A stretch of 64,000 nucleotides of DNA from positions 537,501 to 601,500 of the forward strand of contig CAUYUJ010017793.1 of NCBI GenBank assembly GCA_963575745.1, read 5' to 3'. The notes beneath the pieces are model-generated. The model ran no database searches. It saw nothing but the letters and a program-made list of their open reading frames with translations, and was not told the DNA's origin. Positions 1 through 10,390 of the stretch are shown in pieces. Position 1 is the first letter of the stretch. Each line of letters begins with the position of its first letter. Origin of the DNA: Prorocentrum cordatum (Eukaryota; Sar; Dinophyceae; Prorocentrales; Prorocentraceae). The position numbers were made by a program, and so were the translations under genes.

Positions 1-135
1 TCCTCCTCCTCCTCTTCCTCCTCCTCCTCCTCCTCTCCTCCCCCTGCTCCTCCTCCTCCTCTTCCTCCTCCTCCTCCTCCTCATCCTCCTCCTCTCCTCC
101 TCCTCCTTCTCATTCTCCTCCTCCTCCTCCTCCGC
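1..135. repeat. CCT microsatellite
   Basis: Near-continuous TCC triplets from the window edge, the first of many in this orientation. Confidence 0.95.
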
Positions 136-149
136 ATACGCCTCCTCTT

Positions 150-420
150 CCGCCGACGAGGACGACGGTTGACGACGAGGACGACGAAAGCCGACGACGA
201 AGACGACAGCAGCACCGACGACGCCCACCACGACCGCGGCGGCGATGACGGCAGCGGCGCATACCGACACCGATGAAGACGACAACGAGGGCAACAGCAC
301 CGACGATGCCGACGACGATAGCGCAACACCGACACCGACGACGGCGGAGATGGCGGCGAAGACGACGAGAGCCTTCGGCGGCGCCGGGGGCGCAGGCGCT
401 GCGGCGGGGGCTGGCGCGGC
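150..420. repeat. Degenerate GAC triplet tract
   Basis: Repeated GACGAC words with CACCGACGACG variants grade into GGC-rich sequence. The open frames across it encode only Asp/Thr/Arg low complexity. Confidence 0.7.
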
Positions 421-489
421 CGCCTGAGGCCCGTGGTGCGGCCCTCCCTGGATCGTCTGGACTGCATCGGGGTTTGTGCGAGGCTGCAT

Positions 490-645
490 GCCTTATCTAA
501 AAGGCGGGGAGGGGAGAAGAGGGAGGGGGCAGGAAAGAGGAGGGAGAGGAGAGAGAAGGGAGAGGACGAGGGGGACGTACGAATGCGAGGAAGGAGGGGA
601 AAGGGGGGGGCGGAGAGAGGAGGGGGGGGGGGGGGCGGAGAGGTC
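490..645. repeat. Purine-rich GGA/GAGG tract
   Basis: G and A make up almost the whole top strand, including a long G run near 610-640. Confidence 0.85.
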
Positions 646-958
646 CTCCTCCTACCTGCCATCCGCCTCCTCGTCCACCACTGCGTCTTCGGTTTCCGCA
701 TAATTGGCCGTGTCGCCAGGGCCGGACGCAACTCGATCGGTTGGCCATGCCGGACCCTGGGAGGCTTCTGGGGGCCAGTGTTGAGCAGACGATGGTGTCC
801 TCTCGGAGAGGGCGAGGAGGTTTGCTTCGTTCCTTCTCGTGGGGTCTCGGGGGAGATCCGCCCCATCATCTCGAACACCCCGACCTGCCACTCCGCCCCG
901 CGACCGCTTCCCCCAAAGGCCCCGCACACGGGGACGATGATGAACCCGGACATTGGCA

Positions 959-1102
959 TCAGGTCGGGCCTGTCTCCTTACAGGGGGGTTTTGGACGGAA
1001 AATAAGAAATAGGGAAAAACACTCATCCGAAAATTGACAACAGATAACTACTTATTAACTATGTTTGAAGATTCCCCCTGTAGAGGGATACGCTCGACTT
1101 AA
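959..1102. mobile_element. TIR family 1 element (144 bp)
   Basis: Starts AGGTCGGGCCTGTCTCC with TTACAGGGGG after it. Ends with CCCCCTGTAGAGGGATACG then CTCGACTTAA. The interior is A/T-rich. No matching 8-bp flanks are visible. Confidence 0.75.
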
Positions 1103-1820
1103 CTCTTAGCCCCTTCCGAAGCCACAGGCGGTCCCTCAGAAGGCGCGAGGACTCCTGATGAGCCCCGACGCCCATCTGTGAAGGCTCGCGTCATGTCAAT
1201 TACCCCCCTGGGCTCGCCGCCGAAACGCTGCAGCCGCGTTTGGTGGAGGAGGAGGAGGAGGAGGAGGAGAAGGAGGAGGAGGAAGAGGAGGAGGAGGAGG
1301 ATGACGTGGAGGAGCGGCGAGGATCTGGGCAGGCAAAGCTGACCGCGGTGGATGGTGAGGTGGCCGGGCGGTCTACCTTCGAGCCCAACCTCAAGAGAAT
1401 CCAAACTGCTCCGTAGTTTTCGGGTAGAACTCCGTTAACTGGTGGTCGATCGGGACGGTCTGGGCACCCTTTGAACGCTTTCGGCAAGGCGTAACTGCTG
1501 GAAAGCAACGAGAAGCGACAAAAACGTTTGCAAACCTCGAATCTCGAACCCCAAACTTCCTGAAATGATAGGTCAAACCTAGCTAGGTGGATCTTTCCTG
1601 GGGTGCGTTCAGCTCAGGATTCCAGGGCGGACCCAGCCGTGGCCAGGATGGCGCCCCAGCATGATCAAACACTGTCCTGATCCTTGCCAACAAAAACGAA
1701 TCAATGACACAAACATCAAAACACGGAGGTCCGCGCAGAATTCGTAAGTCCAGCGCGCATCCATGGAACCCCCGAGTTGTTCTCATGTCATCATTCAGTC
1801 CAGTAAATCCCCCACATTGT
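1100..1820. other. Unique sequence with a short GGA array, no gene seen
   Basis: A GGA microsatellite lies at 1243-1310. The remainder has only short frames without protein character. Confidence 0.5.
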
Positions 1821-2046
1821 CAGAGCCCCAAATCATCAGGGGTAACTCGGGTCAGGGCTAACTCGGGTTCGCTTTTCGGGATTCCGAACCCGAGTAACCC
1901 CGGGCCCGAGTTACCCCGGATAAGTCGGGCGTCCAGAGCCCCAAATCATCAGGGGTAACTCGGGTCAGGGCTACCTCGGGTTCGCTCTTCGGGGATCCGA
2001 GCCCGCGCTACCCCAGACCCGAGTTACCCCGGATATCTCGGGCGCC
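1821..2046. repeat. Palindromic unit of about 113 bp, duplicated in tandem
   Basis: CAGAGCCCCAAATCATCAGG begins at 1821 and 1934. Within the first unit the arms GGGGTAACTCGGG ... ACTCGGGTTCG and CGAACCCGAGT ... CCCGAGTTACCCC pair over 33 positions with 4 mismatches around a 13-nt loop, so each unit could fold into a long hairpin. Confidence 0.85.
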
Positions 2047-2298
2047 CACGTCACAGTGCCCCTCCAGGGGGCCCCGGATCACTCCCTGCCCGTCGCCGCC
2101 GGGGGCGCGGGCGCAGCTCTCGGCGCAGACGGCGCCGGGGCCGCCGCGGCGCCCGGCGCCACGCCGCTGAACAGCGCCATGGCCGTGCGCTGCCGGTCCG
2201 TGAGGGCCTTAAGGGCAGCGGCGGCGCCGACGCGGTGGCAGGGCCGAGCACCGCGGCCACGCGGGGCGGGGAGGGCGGCGGCGCCGAGGACGACAGTG

Positions 2299-2467
2299 AA
2301 GGGGAACTGGGACGCACAAGTAAATGCACACAAATAAAAGGATTCCCCATATTGTCCTATATGTTCTGGGTTGTTGTCTTCCCCCCCACCCCCCCCCCAC
2401 TCCCCACATTTTCCTATCTTTTCCTGGGGGTCGACGATGAATTGTGTCTGTGTTTTGTCCTTCCTGA
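2299..2467. mobile_element. TIR family 3 element, copy A
   Basis: The A/T-rich insert has CGCACAAGTAAATGCACACA at the left and TTGTGTCTGTGTTTTGTCC at the right, roughly inverted. Inside, a word of the type ATTTTCC-N-ATATTTTCTGGG occurs twice. A C-rich stretch is expanded in the middle. Confidence 0.65.
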
Positions 2468-2479
2468 GACAAGGGCAGC

Positions 2480-2870
2480 GAGGGCGGCAAAGACGAGGAG
2501 GACGACGGCGGCGGCGACACGCAGGGCGAGGACGGCAGCGAGGGCGGCGACAGCGACGACGACGAAGGCGGCAGCCGCGGCGGCGGCTGCGGCGGCTGCG
2601 GCGAAGCCGACGGCGTCCGAGGGCCCCCCGAGGCGCGCGCTGGCGGCTCCGCCGGCGTGGCCGCGGCGCCGCCCGTCGGCGCGGCCGGCTTGGCCGGGAG
2701 GCCCGAGGCGGGCGCCTCCGCACGGGCGGGGGCCGGCAGCGCCAAGGCGGCGGCGGCGGCAGCGCACGCGCCACGCGCGGCCGACGGCACACGGCCCACC
2801 GCAGTGGCGCGGCCGGCGGCCGCGACGGCGACGTCCCGGCGGCGCCGCCGCCGTCGCCATCGTCGGCGTC
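2480..2870. other. Extremely GC-rich low-complexity DNA
   Basis: GGC/GCG triplets dominate; frames encode only Arg/Ala/Gly. Confidence 0.6.
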
Positions 2871-3860
2871 TGTCCTCCTCCTCCTCTCCTCCTCCTCCTC
2901 CTCGCACATCTCTCTCGATCCTCACGCCTCGCGCATCGCTCCTCGCTCCTCCATCCTTGCTCCTCGCTCCTCGCTCTTCGACATTCTCCTCCTCCCTCCT
3001 CCTCCTCCTCCTCCTCTTCTCTCCTCTTTCTTCAATATCCTCCACTTCCTCCCCCCTCGCCTGCCCTCCTCCTCCTTCTTCTTCCTCCTCCTCGCACATC
3101 GATGCTCGCTCCCCGTTCCTCCACCTCCTCGCGCCTCGCTCCTCGCTCCTCGCTCCTCGCTCCTCGCTCCTCCTCCTCCTCCTCTCCTCCTCCTTCCTTC
3201 CTTCTCCTCTCTCCTCCTCCTCCCCTCCTCCTTCTCGCTCATCGCTCATCGCTCCTCCTCCAACTCTTCCTCCTCCTCCTTCTCCTCCCGCTCCTGGCAG
3301 CTCGCTCCACGCTTCTACCTCCCCGCTCCTCGCTTCTCCGCTTCCTGCTCTTCCTCCTCCTCCTCCTCCTCCTCCTTTTCCTCCTCCTCCTCCTCCTCCT
3401 CCTCGTCCTCCTCCTCGTCCTCCTCCTCGTCCTCCTACTCCGCCTCCTCCTCTTTTTTCGCAGTCGCTCCTTGTCCTGCTCCTCCTCCACCTCCTCCTCC
3501 TCCTCCTCTTCCCCTTCCTAGTGATCCTGCTCCATCCCCTTCCTCCGTCTTGCTCGTCGCTCCTGCGGTCCTCTCTGCTCGCGCGTCGCTCCTAGCTCCT
3601 CTCTCCTCGCTCATGGCTCCTCATGTCCCTCTCCCTCCTCCTCCTCCTCCTCCTCCTCCTCCTCCTCCTCCTCCTCCTCCTCCTTCGCCTCCTTCGCCTC
3701 CTCCTCCTCTTGCTCCTCCTCGAATTCCTCCCCCGCCGCCTCTCTACTGGCGCCTCGCTCCTCGCTCCTGGACCCTCGACCCTAGCTCTATCCCCTCCTT
3801 CGCCTCCTGCTCCTCCTCCTTCTCGTCTTCCTCCTTCTCATCCTGCTCGTCATCCTCCTC
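2870..3860. repeat. CCT array with CTCGCTCCT sub-repeats
   Basis: TCC triplets are interspersed with CGCTCCTCGCTCCTCGCTCC blocks. Long open frames here (up to 511 codons) encode Ser/Pro/Leu only. Confidence 0.95.
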
Positions 3861-4011
3861 CTCCGCATCATCACATTCATCATACTCATCGTCATCAGCA
3901 TCATAATCAGCAACATCATAATACCGTCACCATCATCACCGTCATCAGCATCACAATCAGCATCAGCATCAGCATCATCATCATCAGCAGCATCATCATC
4001 AGCATAAGCAG

Positions 4012-4089
<78 letters not shown>

Positions 4090-4543
4090 ACTCATCAGCA
4101 TCACCACCATCATCATCATCATCAACAACATCAGTATCATGAATACTAGCAGCAACATCATCACCGTCATGATCAGAGGCGTCGTCAAATCATCACCATC
4201 ATCATCAGCATCATCAACATCCGCATCAGCATCAGCATCAGCACCAGCATCACCATCAGCATCATAATCACCGTCGTCGTAATAATCTGCACCATAACCA
4301 CAACCCAAACCATCCGCATCAGCGTCAACCGCAATATCAGTCTCATCATAATCATCATCATGCACATCATCATCAGCAACATAATCATAGTCAGCATCAC
4401 CACCAGCGCAATCACCATGAGCATCATGATAGTCGCTATCATGATCAGCAGCAGCATCAGCATCATCAGCACCATCGTCACCATCAACAACAACATCAAC
4501 ATCCCCAGCATAATCTTCATCACCGTCATTATCACCATCATGG

Positions 4544-4597
<54 letters not shown>

Positions 4598-4985
4598 CCA
4601 ATATCAGCGTCATCATGATCATCATCAACCACAACAATATCAGCAGCAGCACCATCAGCTTCAGCATCAACATATTCGTCATCGTCATTGTCACCAGCAT
4701 CATCGTCATCAACATCATCGTCAACATCAACATCCGTATACTCATCAACGGCATCGTCAGCATCAGTGACATCATGATTAATCGTCGTCGTCATCATCAT
4801 CTGCATCATTGTCGTCGTCATCACCAACATCAACATAATAAGCAACATCAGCCTCGGTAGCAGCTTCGGCATTAACGGCGACCTCTCCAGGATCAGCATC
4901 GTCATGATATGATTCATCATCAGCATCGACGTCATCACCTCAATCAGCAGTAGCATCCTCCTCCTCTTCTTCATCACCCGCATCA
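3860..4985. repeat. CAT/CAG triplet array (about 1.1 kb)
   Basis: CATCAT with CAG, CAC and GTC variants; an uninterrupted CAT run covers about 4017-4090. First of three similar arrays. Confidence 0.95.
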
Positions 4986-5340
4986 TTATCACCATCATCA
5001 GCATCCAAATCCTCATGCTCCTCCTCCTCGCCCTTGCTCATCGCTTCTCGCTCACTGCTTCTCCCCTACCGCTTCCTCTTCCTCCTCTTGCTTCTCCGCC
5101 TCCCGCTCCTCGCAGCTCGCTCCACGCGCCTCCATCCTCGCTCCTCCTCAATCCTCCTCCTCCTCCTCATCATCATCATCATCCTCCTCTTTCTCTTCGC
5201 TCCGCCTCCTTCTCCTCCTCCTCTTCCTCCTCCTCCTCTTCCTTCTCCTCCTCCTAATCCTCGCCGTTCCTCCTCCTCCTCCTCCTCCTAATCCTCGCCG
5301 TTCTTCCTCCTCCTCCTTCTCTTGGTCCTCCTCCGATTCC
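4985..5340. repeat. CCT array, right flank of the CAT array
   Basis: TCC triplets with CGCTCC words and a doubled TAATCCTCGCCGTTC segment. Confidence 0.9.
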
Positions 5341-7450
5341 TCGTCAATCCTATCCTTCTTGCGTCACGACGTCTTACCCAAGCTGTTTTTCTCCCCTGCA
5401 TTATACTTTACATCCCTGATCAGGGCAATTCGTCTGGGCATTGTTGCTGGGTTGGCTGGTCGGGTTACGCGAAGCGTCTCAATCAGCTGAACAACAAAAT
5501 AAAGGACGACGCTTTTTCGAGCGGCGGATGTTTAATGCTTGGAAGACGAATAAGGAAACAATACGGGGGACAGTGTAAAACATAGCTACTGCAAAGCGTA
5601 TCTAGAAAAAAAAAAGCGGGGCAAACATAATCGACGGAGACGTCCCCGCGACCGGCATCTTGACATCATCTTGGGCACCTTGGAGCGCTCTTCCGCTGAC
5701 TTGAAGACCTGCTTGACCGATCTCGGAGCTCTGTTGGCGTTTTCTGAGGAGGGGCGTCTGCAGCCTCCTGCCGCAATCCCAGCGCGCTCCCGGTGCCCCA
5801 GGGCCCCCATGGCGCGTTGAGGGGCCGCCCTGGAAGCCGCCAGCCCTGTCCCCCGGTGCGTGTATATATATATATATATATGTATATTTGTAAATGTGTA
5901 CACAGATGTGCATGTTTGTACACAAGGCAGTTGTTTTAACACATATGATGTTTGAAACAATATTATTTCTAATACATGATTCATATATTAATAGATTTAT
6001 GCACAAACTCATCGTGGTTTTTGAGTATACATCCCTGCATTTTAATACATGATCCGCACGCGGAGCATGTATAAAAAACGGCACTGTATGTACATGTATA
6101 TATACACCCATATGTACTAGAACCACTCGCGCATGCGTCGCGCACGCTTGGATTCAAGCCTCCCCCGTGTTGACGAGAATGCCCTGGACATCCAATTTGA
6201 AATCTGGTTCCCTGAACTCGCGCGAGGGGCGGGCAACTCAAGAGGGGGTATCGCGCGATCGCTGTCTGCAGATGGGCGCGCAAAACAAGAATCCCTAATG
6301 CTCAGAAGGAAGATAACGTCGATCAAGCACTAACGCGTGTGCTCAATACCATTGCGTGCTGCATTCACATGTTTGCCACATTTTTGCTGGCTCAACTGCT
6401 GGACTGCATGGCGGGAATGGGCCTCGCTGACGATTTGGTTAACGACTACGTTTATTGCTGTCCGATGCCTCCTATGTTGCCTTGCCCAGTGACCTCCCGC
6501 GGATGAAAGAAAGGAAACCAAGGAGAACGACCAGGAGGAATCGGGCAGTACGGGAAATACAAGAGTAGGAAAGAAGAAGAGGGCGAGGGGGAGGAGACGC
6601 AGGCGAAGCGATGAGAATGAGGAGGGCAAATCGAAGCTCTCGGATCTTTTTGGTTCCCATCTTGTTTTTCTCATAGAACCGCTGAATCAAAACGTCGCAG
6701 TGCAGATGCAGCTCAGAGCACTGGAGGAACAGGGGAAAAAGAAGCAGGAGCTAGGGAGGATCATGAGAAGGAAGAGGAGGAAACGTAGAAGAGGGAGGAC
6801 AAGCGGCCCCATCCGCATCCCCTTCCCCATCCTGCTCCTCCTTCATTCCTGTTCCTCATAAATTACTTCTCCCCGTCGCACCTCGAGGCCGGTCAACTGG
6901 GCGGTCTGGGCATTTCGCCTGCGACTCCCTCACCAGTTATGAACCTGCATTGGCAACAGTTTCACAGATGGAGGGCGGGTCATTGTCAAAATGTGGCTCT
7001 CGCCTTAGCGCCGCGCACACTCGTCTTTAAAATTTGCAAGAGTTGCACGGATTGGCGCAGAGGACATTCGTTCTGACAACTTGCGCAAACGTTTCACGGA
7101 TTCTCATGGCCAACGTACCAGAAATGGCGTTTTGGAAAGATTGTGGTTGCAACAGGATGCAACATTATGAGGGACAACAGTTATGAGGGTACAACAGGCG
7201 GTTTGGACATTATGAGGGTGCAACAGTTACGTTGATTCGCTGTGTGGATGCCCCAGGAATGGCTTTCTGGCACAATTTAGGATCGTCAAGACGCAACAGT
7301 CAGGTTGATCCGTGGCGTTGGAGTATCGACAATCATGTTTTGGCATGCTTCAGGGTCTTGAAACGGTTGTCTTGCAACGAGGCAGTTCCCTCAGTGGGAG
7401 TGAACCCTTGTAGGGGCCTATGAACAAGGAAATTGGAGGGAGGGTGTATT
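5341..7450. other. AT-richer unique DNA, no gene recognised
   Basis: Contains a TA microsatellite (5862-5884), purine-rich DNA near 6500-6800, and repeated ATTATGAGGG...CAACAG words at 7160-7225. Short frames on both strands show no domain or consistent coding text. Confidence 0.5.
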
Positions 7451-7499
7451 CCAGCATCGTTGATGACTCTTCGGTTTACACTGGTCCTTCTCCTCCTCA

Positions 7500-7860
7500 T
7501 CATTGTCCTTCGGGTCCTCTGGGATTCCTCAAGAGGCCTTTCTCATTGGGGGGTATCTTGGAACCCCTTTGGCTCTCTTGGGGCCGTCTCGGAGCCCGCG
7601 CTCTGAAGCTTTCGCGACGCCATTTCCGTGAGAAAATGAGAAGCCCAGAATACATGAAAACCTGATGTGTTTAATTGTCTAAGCTTTCTGAAGCCTCATT
7701 TGGGCTTTCTTGAAACATCTCTTGAAGCACATGCGGTGTCCTGGGGCCCTCCTGGGGTGACTGTGGAGCGTCTTGGGCCGTATTGGCGGCCTCTCGGCAT
7801 CCTCCTGAGCTATATTTGAAACCTTTGGAGGCTCGGAGACCCCCTGGAAACCACAAAAGA
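7500..7860. repeat. GGCCNTCTTGG-type degenerate repeat, first block
   Basis: Scattered CTTGGGG, TCTTGGGCC and CCTGGGGCC words mark a decayed member of the family that fills 8480-13160. Confidence 0.5.
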
Positions 7861-8228
7861 CCTGCTGGCCCCGGGGGCGAAACGGAAGTGGGTTACAAGG
7901 CGGGGGAAAGTGTGCTGCCCTTGGGCCCGGGGACCTGGAAGCCGTCGACGGTAACGACGACGACGACGCCGACGCCAGCGACGACGACCGCGGCGACGGC
8001 GACGACGGCGACGATGACGATGACGCGGGCGCGCAGCGCACCTGCGAGGGCTCTGGCGGGGGCGGTGGCTTCGGCGCCTGGCAGCTGCTTCGCACACGAA
8101 GCCGAGCGGGCGGGGCAGCGCGGGGCGGAGAGAGCATCGGAGCATCGTTGAACCGATCTCTGGTCCCACTGTTTGTGGCCTTGGTGGCCTCACTGCCCGA
8201 TTTCCCCAACTGGGTGGGGATATCGGAG
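7861..8228. other. GC-rich DNA with a GAC tract, no gene seen
   Basis: GACGACG triplets run from about 7950 to 8030; nothing else is recognised. Confidence 0.5.
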
Positions 8229-8230
8229 AG

Positions 8231-8261
<31 letters not shown>

Positions 8262-8340
8262 TATATATACATATATATATATATGTATAGAACTAGAACC
8301 ACGCGCGCGCTTCGCGCGCGCTTAGGTTCTAGCTAGGAGG
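8229..8340. repeat. AT microsatellite followed by a GC hairpin
   Basis: TA dinucleotides (8231-8285) lead into ACTAGAACCACGCGCGCGC, TTC, GCGCGCGCTTAGGTTCTAG (about 8291-8330), an inverted repeat with CTAGAACC/GGTTCTAG ends. A related ACTAGAACCAC word follows the TA-rich DNA near 6117. Confidence 0.75.
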
Positions 8341-8479
8341 CGAGCTTGAGTCAACGAAAGTCGCAGGGAAGGGGGCAGGGGGAAGAAGGCCAGAGAGCGC
8401 TGAAGGATACAAATACTGGAACCCTCTTGTGATTTTGTGGGGGGCCTCGTCCGGCCGCTCGCTGGGAGTTTGACGTAGC

Positions 8480-9680
8480 TTCTCGGGAGCCTCTGAACCT
8501 GTCGGGGGCCTCCTGGAAGCAGGTTCGAAGCATTTTGGGGGCCGATTTGGGGCTTCTCGGGGCCTCCTTTGGGCCTCTTGGGGGTCTCCTGGGGCCTCTT
8601 GAGGGGCCTCCTTGGGGCCTCCTGGCGGCCTCTTGGGGCGGAAGGCTCGAGCTTGCGGTTCGTGGTCCCCCTCTGGGCCCCCTCTTGGGCCCGTCTTGGG
8701 GCCCTCTTGGGCCATCTTGGGCGCCTCTTGGGCCGTCTTGGGGCCCTCTTGGGCTGTCCTGGGGCCCTCTTGGAAGCTTCTTGGGCCGTCTTGGGGCGGT
8801 CTTGGAGGCCTCTTGGGCCGTCTTGGACGCGGTGAAAGCCCAAGATGCGAACATGCGAAAAATATACGTTTTCCCATAGGAATGGCACGATTTTTGTTTC
8901 TTGGACCTCTCTTGGGGTGCCTCTCGGAACGTCTTGGGCTGATTTTGGAAGCCTTTTGGCGCCTCTGGGCGGCGTTTTGGCGCCTCCTGGGATATGTTGG
9001 GCCGGAAGCTCGGAATTCGAGAGTGGCTTTCTCCTTCTGGGACCCCTCTCGAAGTCGTCTTGGGGTTCTCTTGGGCCGTCTTGGGGCCGTCCTGAGCCAC
9101 TCGTGCGCAGCCTTGGAGCGCTCCCAGAGGCCTCCTAGGCCGTCTTGGAGGCCTCTTGGGCCGTCTTGGACGCGGTGAAAGCCCAAGATGCGAACATGCG
9201 AAAAATATACGTTTTCCCATAGGAATGGCACGATTTTTGTTTCTTGGACCTCTCTTGGGGTGCCTCTCGGAACGTCTTGGGGTGCTTTTGGGGAGCCTTT
9301 TGGCGCCTCTTGGCGGCATTTTGGCGCCTCCTGGAGCCTCTTGGGCCGGAAGCTCGGAATTCGAGGTTGGCTTTCTCCGTCTGGGACCCCTCTCGAACTC
9401 GTCTTGGGGCTCTCTTCGGCCGTCTTGGGGCCGTCCTGGGCCACTCGTGCGCAGCCTTGGAGCGCTCCCGGAGGCCTCGTAGACCGTCTTGGGCGCCTCT
9501 TGGGCCGTCTTGGACGCGGTGAAAGCCCAAGAGGCGAACATGCGAAAAATATACGTTTTCCCATAGGAATGGCACGATTTTTGCTTCTTGGGCCTCTCTT
9601 GGGCTGCCTCTCGGAGCGTCTTGGAGGCTTCTGGGACCTTCTTGGTGTCATGACAGGCGTCTTGGAAGGCATCTGGAGCC
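8480..9680. repeat. GGCCNTCTTGG degenerate repeat, G-rich orientation
   Basis: Variants of GGCCTCTTGGGCCGTCTTGG recur about every 10-20 bp. The text stays open in several frames on both strands (LGPSWAVLG on plus, PRRPKRAPR on minus, up to 478 codons), which is a property of the repeat and not evidence of a gene. Confidence 0.9.
8821..9640. repeat. Tandem units of about 344 bp inside the degenerate repeat
   Basis: TCTTGGACGCGGTGAAAGCC starts units at 8821, 9164 and 9508 (offsets 343 and 344). Each carries AATATACGTTTTCCCATAGG and the CACGATTTTTG segment almost unchanged; the third unit is partial. Confidence 0.95.
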
Positions 9681-9699
9681 ATCGGAGCGCGTTCCGAAG

Positions 9700-9940
9700 C
9701 CGCCTGCGAACGATCTTGGACGGCGTCCGGCGGTCCGACGAGCCTCCGGGCCCCCCGGGGCCCACATTTGTGGTCGGGGTCCCGGCCCCGGGCCCCCGGA
9801 CCCGGTGCGCCGTTATATGTAGATTAAAAAAAAATCCGCCACCGTGCCGCTGCCCCTATGAGCCCCAGTCGCCACTCTTGAAGAGATCTTAAAGGGTTCG
9901 GAGCCTCTCGGGCCAAATCTTCTGGGGCTTCATCCGTGGT
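9700..9940. other. Unique spacer, no gene seen
   Basis: GC-rich text with CCCCGGGGCCC words and an A-run at 9827-9835 separates two oppositely oriented repeat blocks. Confidence 0.4.
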
Positions 9941-9949
9941 GGCGCGTGT

Positions 9950-10390
9950 TCTTGTCGGGCCTAATGGGGGCCCCAAGACGGGCCAAGAAGGCCCCAATAG
10001 GGCCCCAAGTCGTTCCAAAAGAGTCCCGAGACGCCGAGAAATCGCTCCAAGACGCTCAAGGTGCCCCCCAAATGGCCAAAGAGGCCACCAAGACGCCCCA
10101 AGAGGCCGTCAAGAGGCCTCCAATGAGGGCCCCGAGAAGCAAGAATGCTGTTGTCCCCCATGAGGGCCCCGAGACAGCCCAGGAGGCGCCCAAAAAACGG
10201 CCCAGAGGACCTCAAGACGGCCCAAAAGAGGGCCCAAAAGAGGAACCATAAATCAAACATTCGAGCCTTCCGTCCGCCCCAAGAGGCCCCCAGGAGTAAG
10301 AGTAAGAGCCCCAGGACGGTGTGCACAGTAGAGGCGCCCAGGAGGCTGCAAAGGCTCCCAATATGCCCCAAGAGGCGCCCCCAACAGTCC
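9950..10390. repeat. GGCCNTCTTGG repeat, inverted (C-rich) orientation
   Basis: CCAAGAGGCCCC and CCAAGACGGCCC words on the plus strand, the complement of the flanking blocks. Orientation flips abruptly near 10390. Confidence 0.85.

Noticed and set aside
2371-3906. 511-codon plus-strand ORF
   Set aside because: It consists of Ser/Pro/Leu/Arg runs dictated by CCT triplets; similar lengths are open in other frames of the same array.
8329-9765. 478-codon minus-strand ORF (and a 443-codon one overlapping it)
   Set aside because: Text such as RRPKRAPRRP follows from the GGCCNTCTTGG words; several frames on both strands are open at once.
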